NCBI RefSeq assembly: GCF_949987535.1
Contig: NC_080081.1
Location: 62,579,603-62,643,602 of the forward strand
DNA: 64,000 nucleotides
Origin: Balaenoptera acutorostrata
Taxonomy: Eukaryota; Chordata; Mammalia; Artiodactyla; Balaenopteridae
Direction: 5' to 3'
The notes beneath the pieces were generated by a model. It was not told the DNA's origin. It ran no database searches and saw nothing but the letters and a program-made list of their open reading frames with translations. This document shows, piece after piece, positions 21,204-34,916 of the stretch. The position numbers and the translations under genes were made by a program. Position 1 is the stretch's first letter; each line of letters starts with the position of its first letter.

Positions 21204-22360
21204 AAATTCTTTTTAAAAATTCTTCCTTCCCCAACATCATAAAAAGTCTCCTATTTTCTCTTTTAAAAGTTAAAAAATTTTGCTTGTCAAGTGTAGATCT
21301 TTACCAGAATTTATTTCTGAATATAGTGGAGAGTAGGGTTTTCTATATGAATAATCTATTACCCTAGAACCATTTATTAACAGTAACCCCTTCTTCACTG
21401 ATTTACAATCCCTCCACTAAGAAATATCAAATTTCATATTTGCACAGGCTTATTTCTGGGCTTTTTACTCTGTTTTGTTGCTCCATTTATCTATGTCTAT
21501 GCCAATACAATACTGTCTCCATTTACTATAAATCCATAATAAGTCTTAATATATGGTAGGGTGGATTTCCCTACCTTGTTTTCCTTGAAAATTGCCATAG
21601 ATAATCCCAGGCCATCGTTCTACCTTACAAATTTTAGAGTTAGCTTGTCAAGTTCCAGGAAAAGTTCTGCTGGGATTTTGATTGTAATTAAATGGAATTT
21701 ATAAATTAATTTGGGATTTGAACTGCTCTAGTGGTCTTTTGGACAATAAAGATGTGGTGGCTGAAAGATGGACTAAAGTTTTTTTTTACCTCTCAAAGCA
21801 ACAATTACATACCTTATAAACTGTCATATCTCCCATTTATAGACTTATAAATTCAATCACTGAATATACACTATAAAGGCCAAAAAAAAAAAAAGCCTGG
21901 AACTCTCTGAATCCTTAATTCTACTCTAGATACCTATCCTAAGAAAATAATCCTAAATATGGAAAAAATTAGCTGAATACATAAAATGCTCATTTTAGCT
22001 ACAAATTGAAAATAACCTAAATATAAACGAAACAGGAATATTTAAGTAAACTAGAGTAAGTATACCCAATGAAAAACTATGATGCCAATAAAACTACTGG
22101 CTCTTTTTAAACACTACATATAACAACAATGAATTAATGTTCCCTTACGGTATAGCATTGAGTGATAAAATTAGTGTATCAATTGTGTGTACAATGTAAA
22201 TACAGCTGCAGAAAAAACCTTCAAATATGTGCACAGGAAAATAAAATTTACTAAAATCTTTACAATAGTTAAGTCAGGGGTATGGGATTATAGATTAGAT
22301 TTCTCCCACCTACCCTACTTTTAAACAAATCTATTGTTTAAAGTTTCTAGGAGATGATTT
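21204..22360. mobile_element. Old L1/HAL1-like fragments
   Basis: To about 21760 the plus strand reads antisense L1-type (CAATACAATACTGTCTCC, ATTGCCATAGATAATCCCAGG, AAGTTCCAGGAAAAG, TTGGGATTTGAACTG). From about 21890 the sequence switches to sense 3'-end-like text (AACTCTCTGAATCCTTAATTC, TACCTATCCTAAGAAAATAATCC, TATTTAAGTAAACTA, AAGTCAGGGG). All highly diverged; exact subfamily not assigned. Confidence 0.55.
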
Positions 22361-22841
22361 TATTACTCTTACATCAAAGAAAAGATATTAGAAAAAGCAG
22401 GTGTTATATGGACTACTTTTCTTTCAAAACGCATTAAAATATTTCCAAGCAAGTAACAAAGTGAGTAGTACTCAGTGTTTCTTTAGGTTTCACTTAAAGT
22501 TCAAAGAAACACTTCAGGCAGAAGCAAAGCATTCAAATTCTGACACAGGTTTTCGGCTTCAACTCAATCACTGATTATTTTAGTAACTTTTGGGAAACAG
22601 TATCTCCCTATTTTCTCAGTGAAAAAAATGAAAATATGTCAAGATATGGATTAGTTAGCAAATCTTTTAGAAACAAATGGGCATTCATTAAAATAACTCT
22701 AAAATTTCATCTAAGTCATGCAAAACAGAAAGACTGCCTGTTTAATTTTCTCTCAAGTATAAAGGAGGATACAAAGTAGGGAGTTTGCCATTTGCAACTG
22801 GAAAACAAATGCCCACATTATTTCTGCAGCTTGCACTTTAC

Positions 22842-22985
22842 CTTAAAGACATGAAAGGCTTCAAACTGGATGTTGGGACTTGTATCCCGGAGGAGGTTCA
22901 TCATCAGTTTGAGGTTCTCTGGCTTGCTGATGTACTTTGTCATGATGGCAAAGTTGTGCCGGTCCAGGATCAGTTCACCTAGCAG
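22842..22985 (-). CDS. CAB39L: CAB39L coding exon 7 (48 codons)
   Basis: A 144-nt exon, phase 0 on both sides, with acceptor TTTTTGTAG and donor AAG|GTAAAG. It starts [19 protein letters not shown] and ends [11 protein letters not shown]. The residue before SPNIQ is Thr (LLRDTSPN), where both CAB39L and CAB39 in human have Lys-Ser or Lys-like sequence as I recall; the remaining residues look unchanged. This is part of the C-terminal helical repeats. Confidence 0.96.
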
Positions 22986-23639
22986 CTACAAAAAACACAG
23001 AATCAAAGTAGAATCTGTCCGAGAGTCATCTTATTCAAAATATATCCCACTTCTTCACACCGGAAAACAAAATATAAATGTGAGTTATGAATGTTGATAT
23101 GAAAAAAATTCAGAGTCCTTAAGTGCATCTTAAAGCATAGGTATGGAAGCTGTAGTTAGTATTAAGTTATTTTTAAACTTTTCATACAGTTTTGCTAAAG
23201 TCAATGCTTAATGCATTTCTGAATCTTTTTTTTTTTTAAGCCAGTCATTGCTACTGCTTAAAAAAGCTCTCTCTGCTGCTCTCATCAAGAGCTAGCCAGA
23301 AATGAATTTATTATTTTCATCCCTTACTTTAATGTGCTTCCCAGTAATGTATTACTCCTTAGGCATTGAGGTAGGACAAGAATAAAAAAATTGACTTTAC
23401 AATTATACCTTCCTTATCTGAATAAATATACTCTAGTAGCTTACTGGAAAAACAGGTTATATTAAGTGACTCTTACCTTCTCCCTAAATTTTATTACAAA
23501 ACCTGATATAGGGCCAGAAAAATAACTTTGACCCTGAATTCATATGAAATTTAATATGTGCAGCAAGTTTTTATAAAAAAGTAAAGCAAAACATTTTCTG
23601 GTGACAAATTATTAATTCCTAAAATGCAGCATTACTCCA

Positions 23640-23926
23640 TGTTATGAACTGAATGTTTATGTCCCTCTAAATCTATATGTTGAAATCCTAATCCCCAATG
23701 CAATGGTATTAGGAAGTGGGGCCTTTGGAAGGTGAATAGGACATGAGGGTGGAGCCATCATGAATGGGTTTGGTGCTCTTATAAAAGAGATCCCGGAAAG
23801 CTCCCTCGCTGCTGGCCCCTTGACCTCAGACTTGCCAGCATCCAGAACTGTGAGAAATAAATGTTTGTTGTTTAAGCCACCCAGTCTACGGTATTTTTGT
23901 TATAGCAGCCCAAACCGACTAATACA
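23640..23926 (+). mobile_element. Solo MaLR LTR (MST/MLT1-like)
   Basis: It starts TGTTATGAACTGAATGTTTATGT and ends GACTAATACA, with CATATGTTGAAATCC, GGTGGAGCC, CTTATAAAAGAGA, TCCAGAACTGTGAG and the AATAAA signal in canonical order. Near-matching 5-bp flanks (CTCCA, CTTCA) fit LTR integration. No internal region is present. Confidence 0.85.
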
Positions 23927-24599
23927 CTTCAAAACAAAATAAAAATACCAAGAGTGAGAATAGTTGAAGACCCCCTAGCAGTATATGGCTGAACTTTTAT
24001 TCTCACTGTAGTGGTAGCAATTCCTAAAGCTTCAGCGACCAGGTGGCTGAAATGTACCCTTAACATAATTTTATATAGGATATACTTAATGATGACCAGG
24101 GTTGGATGTTAGATGGTCACCAGTTAGTCTCATACATATGCAATGGCAATTGTGTAAATTTTTAGTCTTCATCTTTCTTAATCTCTCCTCAGCATCTAAA
24201 ACTAACTGGATACTCTCCTGGAAACTTTCTTTGTTCTTGGTTTCAAGGCCACTGCTTTCTTCTCTTTTCTTACCGCTTGAAGCGAGTTCCTATGCTGCCT
24301 GTTACTGATTCCCCTTCCCTTTAGGCACTATACATGCAGGGATTTTCCAAGCTCTATTTTATCTCTTTATCTCCCAACAATCTCATCTATGCCCATGGCT
24401 TCAACTATGACATCCAGGAAGATGTCTCCCAAGTCTATTATACATCTCTGTTTTAATTTCCTTCCTAAACTCTATACCCACCATTTTTAACTCCCCGCAC
24501 CACCCCCCAGCCCTGGTTGAACACTTAGCCGGCCTATCACACTCAACATCTCTACAACCTATTCCCTTTCCTCTCCTTGTTAATGACATCATGATCTGC

Positions 24600-25070
24600 T
24601 AGTCCCCTGGGGAAGAGAGGTGAACTCTTTCTCAGCTCTTTTCCTTCCTTTACTCCTCATACCAAATCTACATCTAAGATCTGCCAATCTTCTGTTTTTA
24701 AATGTCTTGAATATCCTTCGTTCCATTTTTACTCATTCAGACCCTCCTACCTTCCATCTGGACTACTGCAACAGCACACACAATGGTCTCTTTTTCAGTT
24801 TTCACCCAATCCAACCCATTCTGCACATTATGTCAAATGAATCTTCCTGATGATCAGCCTTATTCATGTTACTAATGCCACTTATAACATGAATGAATAA
24901 ACAAACAAATATCTAGATTCCTTTGAATTGGGGATAAAAATTGAAGTCCTTAGTCTGGCATTCAAAACCCACTGTGACTGGAGTCATTGCTACTGCATCC
25001 TTTCCTCTGCCCCCTCACTTATTCTTTCTCATTCTTCTGCTTCTATGGCTTCACTACCCTTGCTCCAAAT
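24600..25070 (+). mobile_element. L2 LINE 3' remnant
   Basis: CATCTGGACTACTGCAACAG, CAATCCAACCCATTCTGC, CAAATGAATCTTCCTGATGATC and AAGTCCTTAGTCTGGCATTCAA follow the order of the mammalian L2 3' end. Diverged and interrupted. Confidence 0.6.
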
Positions 25071-25440
25071 TTTTCCCAGCTTTACTGAGGTATAATTGAC
25101 AAAACTGTATACATTTAAATTGTACGTCATGAAGATTTGATATGTGTATACATTGTGAAATATTTACCATATGCAATTTAATTAACACATCTATCGCCTC
25201 ACATAGTTACCCTTTTCCTTTTTGTGGTGAGAATGCTTAAGATCTACTCTCAGCAACTTTCAAGTATACAATACAGTATTATTAACTATAGTCACCATGC
25301 TGTATGTTAGATCTTCAGAATTATTCATCTTATAACTGAAAGCTTGTACCCTTTGACCAGCATCTCCCATCCCCCTGCCCCCCACCCATAACCACCATTC
25401 TACCTTCTGTTTCTATAGTTCAACTCTTCTCCTCAGCTGA
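25070..25440 (-). mobile_element. L1MA-like 3' UTR fragment
   Basis: Antisense features: TTTACTGAGGTATAATTGAC, ATTTAAATTGTACGTCATG, ATACAGTATTATTAACTATAGTCACC and ACTGAAAGCTTGTACC. Confidence 0.8.
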
Positions 25441-26137
25441 ATTTCCTCTCTTGCTTCTGTGCTCTTTGTTTTTTCCTAGTTGTACTCACTTTGCCTTGCA
25501 GTGCAGAGTTACTCATGAGCTTATTTAGAATATAAGCTCCATAAGGGCATGTGTCAATTCCTACTAGTGTTTGTATCCCTTATAACCTAACTGTGTGAGG
25601 TGTGTGGATATTGTTGGGGAGATAAAGTCCAAGCAACACAGAATCCTCTCTACATAGTGTAGAAAAGAAAGAGAGCAGTTTTATTATCGAATAAGCATAT
25701 TCAGAGCACAACACTGTAGGTAATCTACAAAAAAGGCATTACGAAGACATAAAATTCTACCTTATTTATACAACCAAGCAGCTACAATCCAGTACATATA
25801 TATACTCTCAAGATGGAAGATAACTGGAGGACCAGACAGCGCCATTTGCTGTGCACCTTTTCATAGTTCACCCTGAATTCACCTGGCCATTGAAGTAGCC
25901 ATTTGTTTTACCTCATTGCTTTTACCCAACCAATGTAGAGAATAATAAAACTTCTCTTATCTCTCCGACAAGCAAATGGTTACAGCTTGGAGAGAAGCAT
26001 CAAGGTTAAATTTTTCTGTGATAGAGAGGAAGGAGAGCTATCTTCCTAGATGTTTACACTCCAGGGGGATGGCTCCCGGATTCTCAAAAAAAAAACCAAA
26101 AAGCATTCTGGGTTGTATAGCTGACAAGAAGCTTCTA

Positions 26138-26138
26138 A

Positions 26139-26189
<51 letters not shown>

Positions 26190-26240
26190 TATCTTTATAT
26201 ATATACACACATATATGTATATATATATAGCATCTATGTA
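26138..26240. repeat. (TA)n microsatellite
   Basis: About 50 bp of perfect TA dinucleotides, then an interrupted TA/CA run. Long enough to be polymorphic and to form hairpins. Confidence 0.95.
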
Positions 26241-26321
26241 AATATAGATTCTATGTAGATATATATTTATTTAAAATATAACATATTTTATATGTTATAA
26301 TAAAATATAATTAAAATATAA

Positions 26322-26428
26322 CCCTGGTGGTCCAGTGGTTAAGACTCCATGCTTCCACTGCAGAGGGCATGGGTTCGATCCCTGGTTGGGGAACTAAGAT
26401 CCCGCATGCTGTGTGGCATGGCCAAAAA
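26322..26428 (+). mobile_element. CHR-type SINE, truncated at the head
   Basis: CCCTGGTGGTCCAGTGGTTAAG, B box GGTTCGATCCC and CATGCTGTGTGGCATGGCC. The first few bases of the head are missing and there is only a short A tail. Confidence 0.9.
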
Positions 26429-26539
26429 TACATATATAGCATACACACATACACATATCAAAAGGTCTTCTAGCAACAGAGCAATTTCATTTAAAAAATT
26501 TAAAATTTGTATACATACACACATTCAGTAAATATTTGT

Positions 26540-28800
26540 TGAAGTGACATTTATGAGTTAAATTCAGATTAAGTCACTTCAATTCTTATTACATGGGGAT
26601 GCCTATATATTAATTCTATCTAATCTATCCTCTGCTTATATAATTTCACTACTTTTTGGAAACACTCAACTATGTTAAATCATGTGGCCAAAAACACTGA
26701 ATCTTTTAGCCATTAAATATTAATCTATTAATTAATACTGACAGTGAAAAATGCTGCATTTCATAGTAATACAAAGCATTATACAGCAATACTATACTAA
26801 GTAAAAGGAAAAAAATTCATATTTTTTACTTCTTTAACTTTCATGTCATAGGCTTCATAGTATACAGTGAAACCACGCACAATAATGAGTTTTTTAAAAA
26901 CTTTGTGTTTTAATGATATTGACCAGAGCTCTCCCCAAATCCAGAATTCCACCAAGCTTCTTTTAAATTATAATCTTTCTAGTGATTAAATACCAGGCCT
27001 CCGAAGAAGATAAGAAATAAATTCCTAAGCTATGTCACATAGTGAAAGGAATTTCTCTGTTAATTATTTTTTATTGACACCAGGAACCTAAGCACCCCAA
27101 GATAGTTCAGAAAAATTTAGAATTTGATTAACAAAAGGCAGTAGGTAGCAACTACTTTGGAATCAGAAAATAGCCTAGTAAATACACTGTTACATTAATC
27201 TAACCTCTCGTTTTCTAAAATTATGAAACATCTATGAGCAAAATATTACAGAATCCAGAGATATAAACATACTAAAATCAAAATAGAACATACTGCTACC
27301 ACAGATCTAATTACCCAAAGGAAAACCCAACAGCACACAGTGGAGCTCTCCAGAACAATGTTCTGATGAAGAAAAGAGCAAACAATACTTAAGGAGCTCT
27401 TTCCTTGAATAGACTGATACAAGACCATCTTTGTAATATATCTGCCTATAATCCAACATTCAAAAAAGGCCAACTCTTCAGTAACGATTTTAGCAATTTT
27501 TACATTCTTGATATGCTTTATCTACCTTTTACTAGTGCTTTTCACTGTCTAACCAGTGCTTGGTTTTACCACATTGTAAATCAAATATTTGTGAGACAGT
27601 CAACTGTAAAGGATTTTAAGTGGGAATAGCAGCTCATGTAGTATGTGTGGGTGCATTAATAAAGAACAAGAAAGAGGCCTTATGAGTGGGCTGGGGCATC
27701 TGTAAATAAGTAGAAAACAAACAATCAGCTTGAAAAGGGAGAGTTTAAAGGAGACTTTCTATATCACATGCTGTACAAAGTCAGATGCTCTTTGCCATGT
27801 CACTGGAATAGCGCTGAGGTCTCCAGCTGGAGAACTATGTGAAAAGAGGAAGAGAGGCTGGATGGTGGAGAGCCAGGTGGCAGCGGACAGAGGTGAGAAA
27901 TGAGTCTTTCTTGCTCCCCTTTGCTACCCGCTAAATTTGTATTACATGTTGTACTAATCATGCATCTACTGGGTTAATAGGCTTCGATTTTTAAATGCAA
28001 ATGCATCCTGGTAGGAAAAAGTCTAACTCATACCCTAGTCCCAATTATTTATTTAGAATAGATCGGTGCCTTCAGTCCAGAGACTGAACTCTGGGGACAG
28101 TGATGAGGAATATTTATTAATGAAAGTTATTTCAATTTTCTTTAGCAAATATATACAGGTCTTACCATGTGGTAGGTTCTGCTCTAACCATTTTACAAAT
28201 ATTAACAAGGGGACAGGACAAGGTGGGGTTGAAGGCATCCTGAGAAGAGAATGAGGGCAATGGGCACATGGGTAGGAGGGGATGACAGGACAGCAGGAAA
28301 GAAAAGCAGGAAGAAGGCCAAGAAGGGAAATGTCTGGGTAAAAAACTGTAAGCTTTATAACTTTGCCTAAGGCCCTAGAGACAGTCGATCACAGAAAAAT
28401 TTCTCTCACAAGTTCTTATCACTGGAAAATGGTACAAGGATAAATTCTAAAGTCCATGACCCTCAGCTTTCTTGATCCCAATTTGGTTCAGTCACCTTGG
28501 TTCATATCAACCCCTCTACTTTGGCCCAGTACCTGACAGATTCCACTGAAAATAGGAAGGACTTGGAAAATTTATAAGCAATTAGCTATATATTGGCCCT
28601 TCAGAGCATCGTCACCTCTGTTTACTGTTCCAATTTCCACTCCCCGCCAGGATGACTATCTCTGTAACACAGACAAGCTTTCCTGGTTTGACTGTCCTTG
28701 TGTCTATTCTTTAAGTACACGGCTGTCCCAACAGGATGTATCCTTATCTTCAACTGCTTTTAAGAAGCTTTCTGGACATGGGAGAGCACAGCACTGATGT
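26540..28800. other. Intronic sequence, nothing recognised
   Basis: AT-rich part of CAB39L intron 7 (between coding exons 6 and 7). I see no exon or named repeat. Short frames are not supported by splice pairing. Confidence 0.4.
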
Positions 28801-29159
28801 CCCTGCCTTTGCCTGGAGCTCCATCTCATTAATTCAGGCTCCAGCACAGACAGCAGCACACCCATGATATTTTTTTTCTATGTGGATTACTCTGTATGGG
28901 TTTCCACACAAGGAGAAACTCAATCAAGAGTGATGAATGACTGGCTGAAAATAGTACACTGATCTCTCCATCAACAGGTAAAGCTGGAGCAGCAAGGGCA
29001 CAAGTACAGGGGAGAGTGGTCAAGGCTGACACATGATCATGGGGAAAGTGAATTCACAAATATGTGGTACAAAATAGATTTAATTTATTGCTTTAGCTTA
29101 AAACTATCCAATATTTAGAAACAAATGCGTTGTTCTATAACGTCATCATTCCAACATTT

Positions 29160-29305
29160 AAAAAATACTATATTTTTATAATTAATATATAATTATATTA
29201 TAATTATATATTATATATATTATATATACATTATATATATTATATATATATTATATATATTATAAATATATATATGAATATATAATAATATAAAATAATA
29301 TTTAG
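29160..29305. repeat. AT-rich palindromic tract
   Basis: Tandem TATATTATATAT-type units that are nearly self-complementary over about 140 bp. Located 570 bp downstream (in gene direction) of coding exon 6. Confidence 0.85.
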
Positions 29306-29874
29306 TAAGCTCAAGCATCATACAAATTGCTTGACCAAAAACAGCCAATTACTATCTGCCAAAAACATTCTTTTGAATATCTGAGTAGGATCTGAAGGGC
29401 AGAGATGCAGCTCTAGCCAATGTCCTACTCCCTCAGGAGCTGTCCCACCTCCTCTTGACCAAATGGCTGCTTCCAGGCACCTTTTCATTGAGGGAGGGAA
29501 GGCCACTCACAGATGCATGTGGCCCGATTCTGCCGGGTCCCTGTCTGATGAGGGAGAGAGGCATTTCAACAGGCATTTCATAGAAGATAGAATCTCAAAT
29601 CAGAAATGCCGTTTGGTTACATACAAATAAAAACATACCCCTCATCCTGTATTTATTCTGTACTTATTACTTATATTGTTACTTCCAAAAAGTATTTGAA
29701 GCAGGGCACTTACCTCGTTTTGCTACAAAGTACAGTCATAACGTTGAATGTACTTCTCAAGTTACAAAAAAAGAGAATAATTTTTCTGTATTTACTTGTC
29801 CACTATTAAGCCTGTCATTTACTAACAAGAATATCAACTTCTGGAGACTCTAACTTAAAGAAATTTGATATTAC

Positions 29875-29940
29875 CTTTAAAGATTGTCTCTTAGTCACAT
29901 AATTCTCAGACTGGAGCAATTTCTCATAGTCTTCAAAAAT
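29875..29940 (-). CDS. CAB39L: CAB39L coding exon 6 (22 codons)
   Basis: A 66-nt exon with acceptor TTTCATTAG (29941) and donor AAG|GTAATA. It encodes IFEDYEKLLQ followed by SENYVTKRQSLK, phase 0 on both sides. The SENYVTKRQSLK helix is strongly conserved across the MO25 family. Confidence 0.96.
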
Positions 29941-29999
29941 CTAATGAAAAGAAGAGAAATAACAGAGTGTAAACCCAGCGGTGATTTCTCTGCATTAAG

Positions 30000-32498
30000 T
30001 TTGCTTGCTCTCTCACTTCAGAAGTAAATCCCCAACCCTTTAGCCTAGCCCAGCCCAGCTGCTGTGCTTTGTATCCCTGGGCTGATCACCACTGTACATA
30101 GGGAGGTTTCCCCATTTCACCATCCTCATTTACACGTAGGGATACTGGAGGACAAGGAGTTAAGTGACACCAGAGAGATACTTCTCTTTGTTTTATTTTA
30201 GTTCTGTAAATTAGAAATTGAGTAGATAAATGAAGTAATTGAGTCCTCCCAATAAATCACTTTGAATAAAACATCTGTTAACTCATCTAATGAGCTACAG
30301 GATAACTCATTTCATGCCATTTTAAAGAAATCTGTTTATGTAGTCTTGCTGGTAGCTATTAGTCTATGAATAATTTGAGAAAAGATTAAATACACTTAGC
30401 AACTCATAAAGAATCAAACTGTCAAATTCATAGCATGAACGGGTAGAGGAATAGGGCTACTTCTGCCACATAATGGCCATGTTAATCCCAAGTGGCCTCT
30501 CTGGGGCACTTCCACTCTCCCCAGAAGCTAGGGGATGCTGGTGATTGGGGCCCGTTTCCTAATGTGATTGGTCGTCAATCACTGCCCAGGCCCCTCGGTT
30601 GAACACAGAGTGCCAGCGGCTGGCGAAGCTCAGTGTCAACCTCCCATCACACATACACACACTCAGAGACCACTTAGGTGGGAGGAGCAAGCCTGGCAGA
30701 GAACTGAAGGCAAGAGAGCTCAGGGGCTGAGGAGGGTAGAAAAGGGTCCTGGTCCTCAGAGGAGCAAGTGCCAGGTGTGTGTGCGTGTGCGTGATTGAGG
30801 GCAAGCTGTGCACACTGAGGATAATTCCTGATAGAGAATTAAGAAAGTGAAAAGTAAAAACAAAATCATGCAGCTCACATTAAAGTCACAGGAATTATAC
30901 TCTTTTCCATAAAGGACTTGTTTATTCTAATTGTCATGGAACACAAGGAGGATTTTTCACTAAATCTGTCACACCAATGTCGTGGTAAATTTTAATTGTA
31001 ACTATAAAATGCAAATACAAGCATGTAAGGTATTGTTGACTCCCCAAGCTACCAGTTTCATTACTTTAGGTCATATATAATGTTCTCCAGCTTCAGGTTT
31101 ACTGCTAAAGAAATATGAAACTCAAGAAGTATGAAATGTTTAGGGAGTATGAGTTCTCAAAGCTAATGTTCAGGTCAGTGTAGCAGGCTCAGCACCTGTG
31201 AAACTACTAAATTACACATGAAGTGACTATAGATTCAGAGACAAATTTAGGTAAATAAGGGTCAAAGAGAACGAGTTTATGGTCTCTCAGATTATTGCTT
31301 ATTATCCTTGAATGCAAACTGCACAACACATTTATCTCACTCATCCTATAGAAAAGATTAGTAGTTAATACTACAGGTTTTGTTATAAACTATCTTTGCC
31401 CTCTTTATTTTCATTTATTATAAATGTAACATCTAATGAGTCTTTAACATTCCATCCAGCATCTATAGTTACTGAACAACTAAACTATAATAACAATTCA
31501 TTTCCTAACTTCAAAAATATGTGATTTTCTTTTAGTCTTGAAGCTTTTGGATATCTCTGGCAATAATCTTTTTCTCCCTTCATGTTTTACACTTTGATCA
31601 AAGTTCTCCAGTTGATCCATGGGTATTCTCTTGATAATTTTAGGATATGAAAATCACTTTTGATTTCATGATTATATTGATAATTCTTAATCTCAAACCG
31701 AAGGAAGATCAGCAAACAAGTTATGAATAAAAAATCCATAGTTTAATTTCTGTGACTTGGATGTATAAAGACACAGGATACTGATAGGGTATTTCATATC
31801 TTCCCAGAGTCATCTGTTTCCTTTTACATTTTTGTGTGGCTAGAAAATTTTAAATTACATAGTGGGTTGCATTGTATTTCAATTGGACAGTACTGGTCTA
31901 AAGCAGCTAAACTAATACTGGAACAAACCTTATAAAGTTTTGCTTCTAGGTTTGTGCTATGTTTCACTTTAATTATGCTATTCCTATTGCTGATACACTT
32001 AGCAAAAGCATAGCAGCTCTTGGATGGGTCTGTTCATTCAATATTCATTTAACACCACCAAATGTATGGCACTGAGTTAGGTATTAGGGATGTAAGTAAT
32101 AATGATAAAAATTAATACATGGTATTATCCTAAAAACTTTAAATCTTGTCAAATTCCTACAGCAATCCTATGAAGCAGGTATTATTAATATCTTCATTTT
32201 TTGGTAAGTGCAGTTAACTTGTCTGGGATCATACAATTAGTAAGAGGTAGAGCAGGATCCTGAAGCAAAGCAAGTGGACACTAAAGTCTATACTGTATTC
32301 TGAACCACTGTGTTTGACAGATAAGGTTCCTGCCTCCCAGGGAGCTTAAGAATCAGTCAGGAAGATATAAAGACACACCATAATAATACAATGTGGAAAA
32401 CGTGTGAGAGAGAAGGAGAGAAGGAGAAAGGGAGGGAGGAAGGGAAGGAGGGAGAGGGGGAGAGAAAGAGACAGAGACAGAGAGAGAGAGAGAGAGAG

Positions 32499-32534
<36 letters not shown>

Positions 32535-33600
32535 GGGGTGGGGGGATTACAGAAAGCTTCCTAGAAGAGTCACATTATGAAACCGAGCAGGACCCTGAGA
32601 GGCCTTCCCAGGAACATACCCTCCTGAGTCCCCCACTTCTTGTTTGTAGAAAAGCTTTAGCCTCCTAGGTCTTCCCCAAGTTTCAAAGAGCAAATTTAAT
32701 CAGAGAAGTGAGAAAATGCAGAAACAAAGGAAAACAGCCAAGCAAGACAAAATAATAATAGTTTAGCCATAAAACAAAGTCAAGGATCTTTAGTTCCTCC
32801 TCAAGGTCTATAGATAATATCCTGAGCCATATCCTTGAGTTGTTTTGCAGATACTAAAACCCTCACCAGGTGGAAGAAGTTAACTGCATACTGCCCACAG
32901 GCATGTAGACCTCATACTGGTTGGAACCAAAAGGTTGATGATGTTAACCCCTGAAATACCACCCTGTCACCTTACCACCAACCAGTCAGAAGACTGTCCA
33001 TGAGCCGATGAGGCACCCCACAACCCTCACCCCTTCCTTGAAAACCATTTGGGATTGGGGTCTTTTGAGCATTAGCCGCCCCACATTCCTTGCTCAGCCT
33101 TGCAATAAATGTTGAATTTTCCTTCATCACAACCCGGTGTCAGTAGACTGGCTTTGCTGCATGTTGGGTGAGTTTGGTTCTGTAACAATTACAGCTAATT
33201 ATCAAAAGGTTGAGATGGATTCACCCTTAGAGAAGAGAGTTGGAAGACAGATATGTATTTTGGTATTTCTACTAGTAAGTAAAACTAGTTATCAAACCAA
33301 GTAAAATGATTTATACTAGTAAGGGTGGGGTGCTCTTCCATTTGGAGTTTGCTACTGCCTCTTAAGGGCAACATGGATGCTCTTAAGTCAAGATCAAAGT
33401 GAGCAGGTACTAGTTGTTTCCTGGAGCTCCAGAGCACAACAGGAAGAGATGTGAAAAACGAGAAAGCCCTTATCTCCTGCCATCCTCTATTTTCCATAGT
33501 TTCTTGATGACCTGGTTTCTAGGTAATAAACCAATCGGGTGTATGGTTGGTTTCAACTGTGTATCATAAATAGGAGTAAGTGCTAACAGATCTAAGGAGA
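30000..33600. other. Intronic sequence, mostly unrecognised
   Basis: CAB39L intron 6/5 region. It has a MIR-like piece near 32050-32320 (TATGAAGCAGGTATTATTA, ACTTGTCTGGGATCATACAA) and the GA/GT microsatellite at 32404, otherwise nothing I can assign. Confidence 0.4.
32404..32531. repeat. (GA)n-(GT)n compound microsatellite
   Basis: A purine-rich imperfect GA/GGA run followed by perfect (GA)n then (GT)n of about 15 units. The purine strand is the plus strand, with potential for H-DNA next to Z-DNA-prone GT. Confidence 0.95.
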
Positions 33601-33652
33601 GAGAGAGAGGAAGAGAGAATGAGGTAAAGACTTAAAAATGACTTCTACTTAC

Positions 33653-33712
33653 AGTGTCATAATTTTGTTCTAAGAAGTCTGCTACCAACACTTTATGTCT
33701 GGTCAGTAAATC
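33653..33712 (-). CDS. CAB39L: CAB39L coding exon 5 (20 codons)
   Basis: This 60-nt exon lies between acceptor TTTTCTAG (33713) and the strong donor ACT|GTAAGT (33653). It encodes DLLTRHKVLVADFLEQNYDT. It is too short to show as a long open frame, but both neighbours join it in phase 0 and the sequence is diagnostic of MO25-beta (CAB39 has LLSAEFLEQHYDRF in this region, recalled from memory). Confidence 0.96.
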
Positions 33713-34711
33713 CTAGAAAAAGAACAGTCAAGTGAAACAAAATTATTATAGGTAACAAATTTTATAAATCTATCTTTTTCTTCTAAGATTTTCTAAGTCC
33801 ATTAATTTGAAACATAAAAGTTTCAGAATATTTTCATTTACATCACAAAATTACTTCCATTCTTAGTTTAAGATGTGAAATACAATTTGTTTCATGCTAA
33901 AAACAGCAGAGTGCTTTAAATTCATACCATAGAAATAATTCAACTAGTGAAACAAATGTCACCTAACAGACAAGTGTACAGTATATTTCTTCAAGCCATA
34001 ACTCTACATTGTGAAAATGATATAATAAATATTCAAATAAAGTTTATGACGACCTTTTAAAAATGTCATTAATAACCATTTATTAAAAAAAGAACTCTGA
34101 ATGGACTAAAACCATATCTCACAAGTTAAGAGATTTTCAACGATTAACCTTTAATTTTTCTTAACCACTTTTGAAACGTAAGTGCCTAGGATGCTGGGAA
34201 GCACAAGAATGACATTTAACAGAGCCATCTCAGCATCATCCCACTCTTGGGTTAATGGGCTGGGAAGTGTTGTTCAGTTACTAAGTAGCACAATGCACCC
34301 TTTCAAAGTTGAAGACAAGTAGCCTGATCTAACTACAGACATAACTCTCGGAAAATTGAACAAAAGCATAAAGGAATGTTTGACTGAAAATTCATAACTA
34401 AGTTATATCCTTAATTCACCTTAATGTTGAAAGAAAACAAGCCTCAGCTAATCCGTTTAACATGATTAAGGGCTAAATACCCTGTCTAGGTACTATGCAG
34501 AATTTAATTAAAAACGTAACAAGAATTTTCAAGTTTTCCAAAATAAATTCTTATACTTTAATACATATTTAATTAAAGCTTCTTAAAAGCATATACAAGA
34601 TACACAACATAACCTCACAGAGAAAAAGAAGGCAGCAGCAATGGTAAAACTCACTTATTTCTATTTCAAAAAAAAAGTTAAATATTTAAAGCACTTTGCA
34701 CTACAATTTTC

Positions 34712-34916
34712 TTTTTTTTTCAGCTTTATTTTTATTTTTTAAAATTTTTATTGGAGTATAATTGATTTACAATGTTGTGTTAGTCTCTGCTGTACAGCAA
34801 AGTGAATCAGTTATACATATACATATATCCACTCTTTTTTAGATTCTTTTCCCATATAGGTCATTACAGATTATTTGAATAGAGTTCCCTGTGCTATACA
34901 GTAGGTCCTCATTAGT
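34712..34916 (-). mobile_element. 5'-truncated L1 insertion (3' UTR only)
   Basis: Antisense text TTTTTATTGGAGTATAATTG, CAATGTTGTGTTAGTC, CAGCAAAGTGAATCAG and CCCTGTGCTATACAGTAGG. Flanked by TTTGCACTACAATTTTC on both sides (34695-34711 and 34917-34933), so it is a complete truncated retrotransposition of about 200 bp. Confidence 0.93.
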
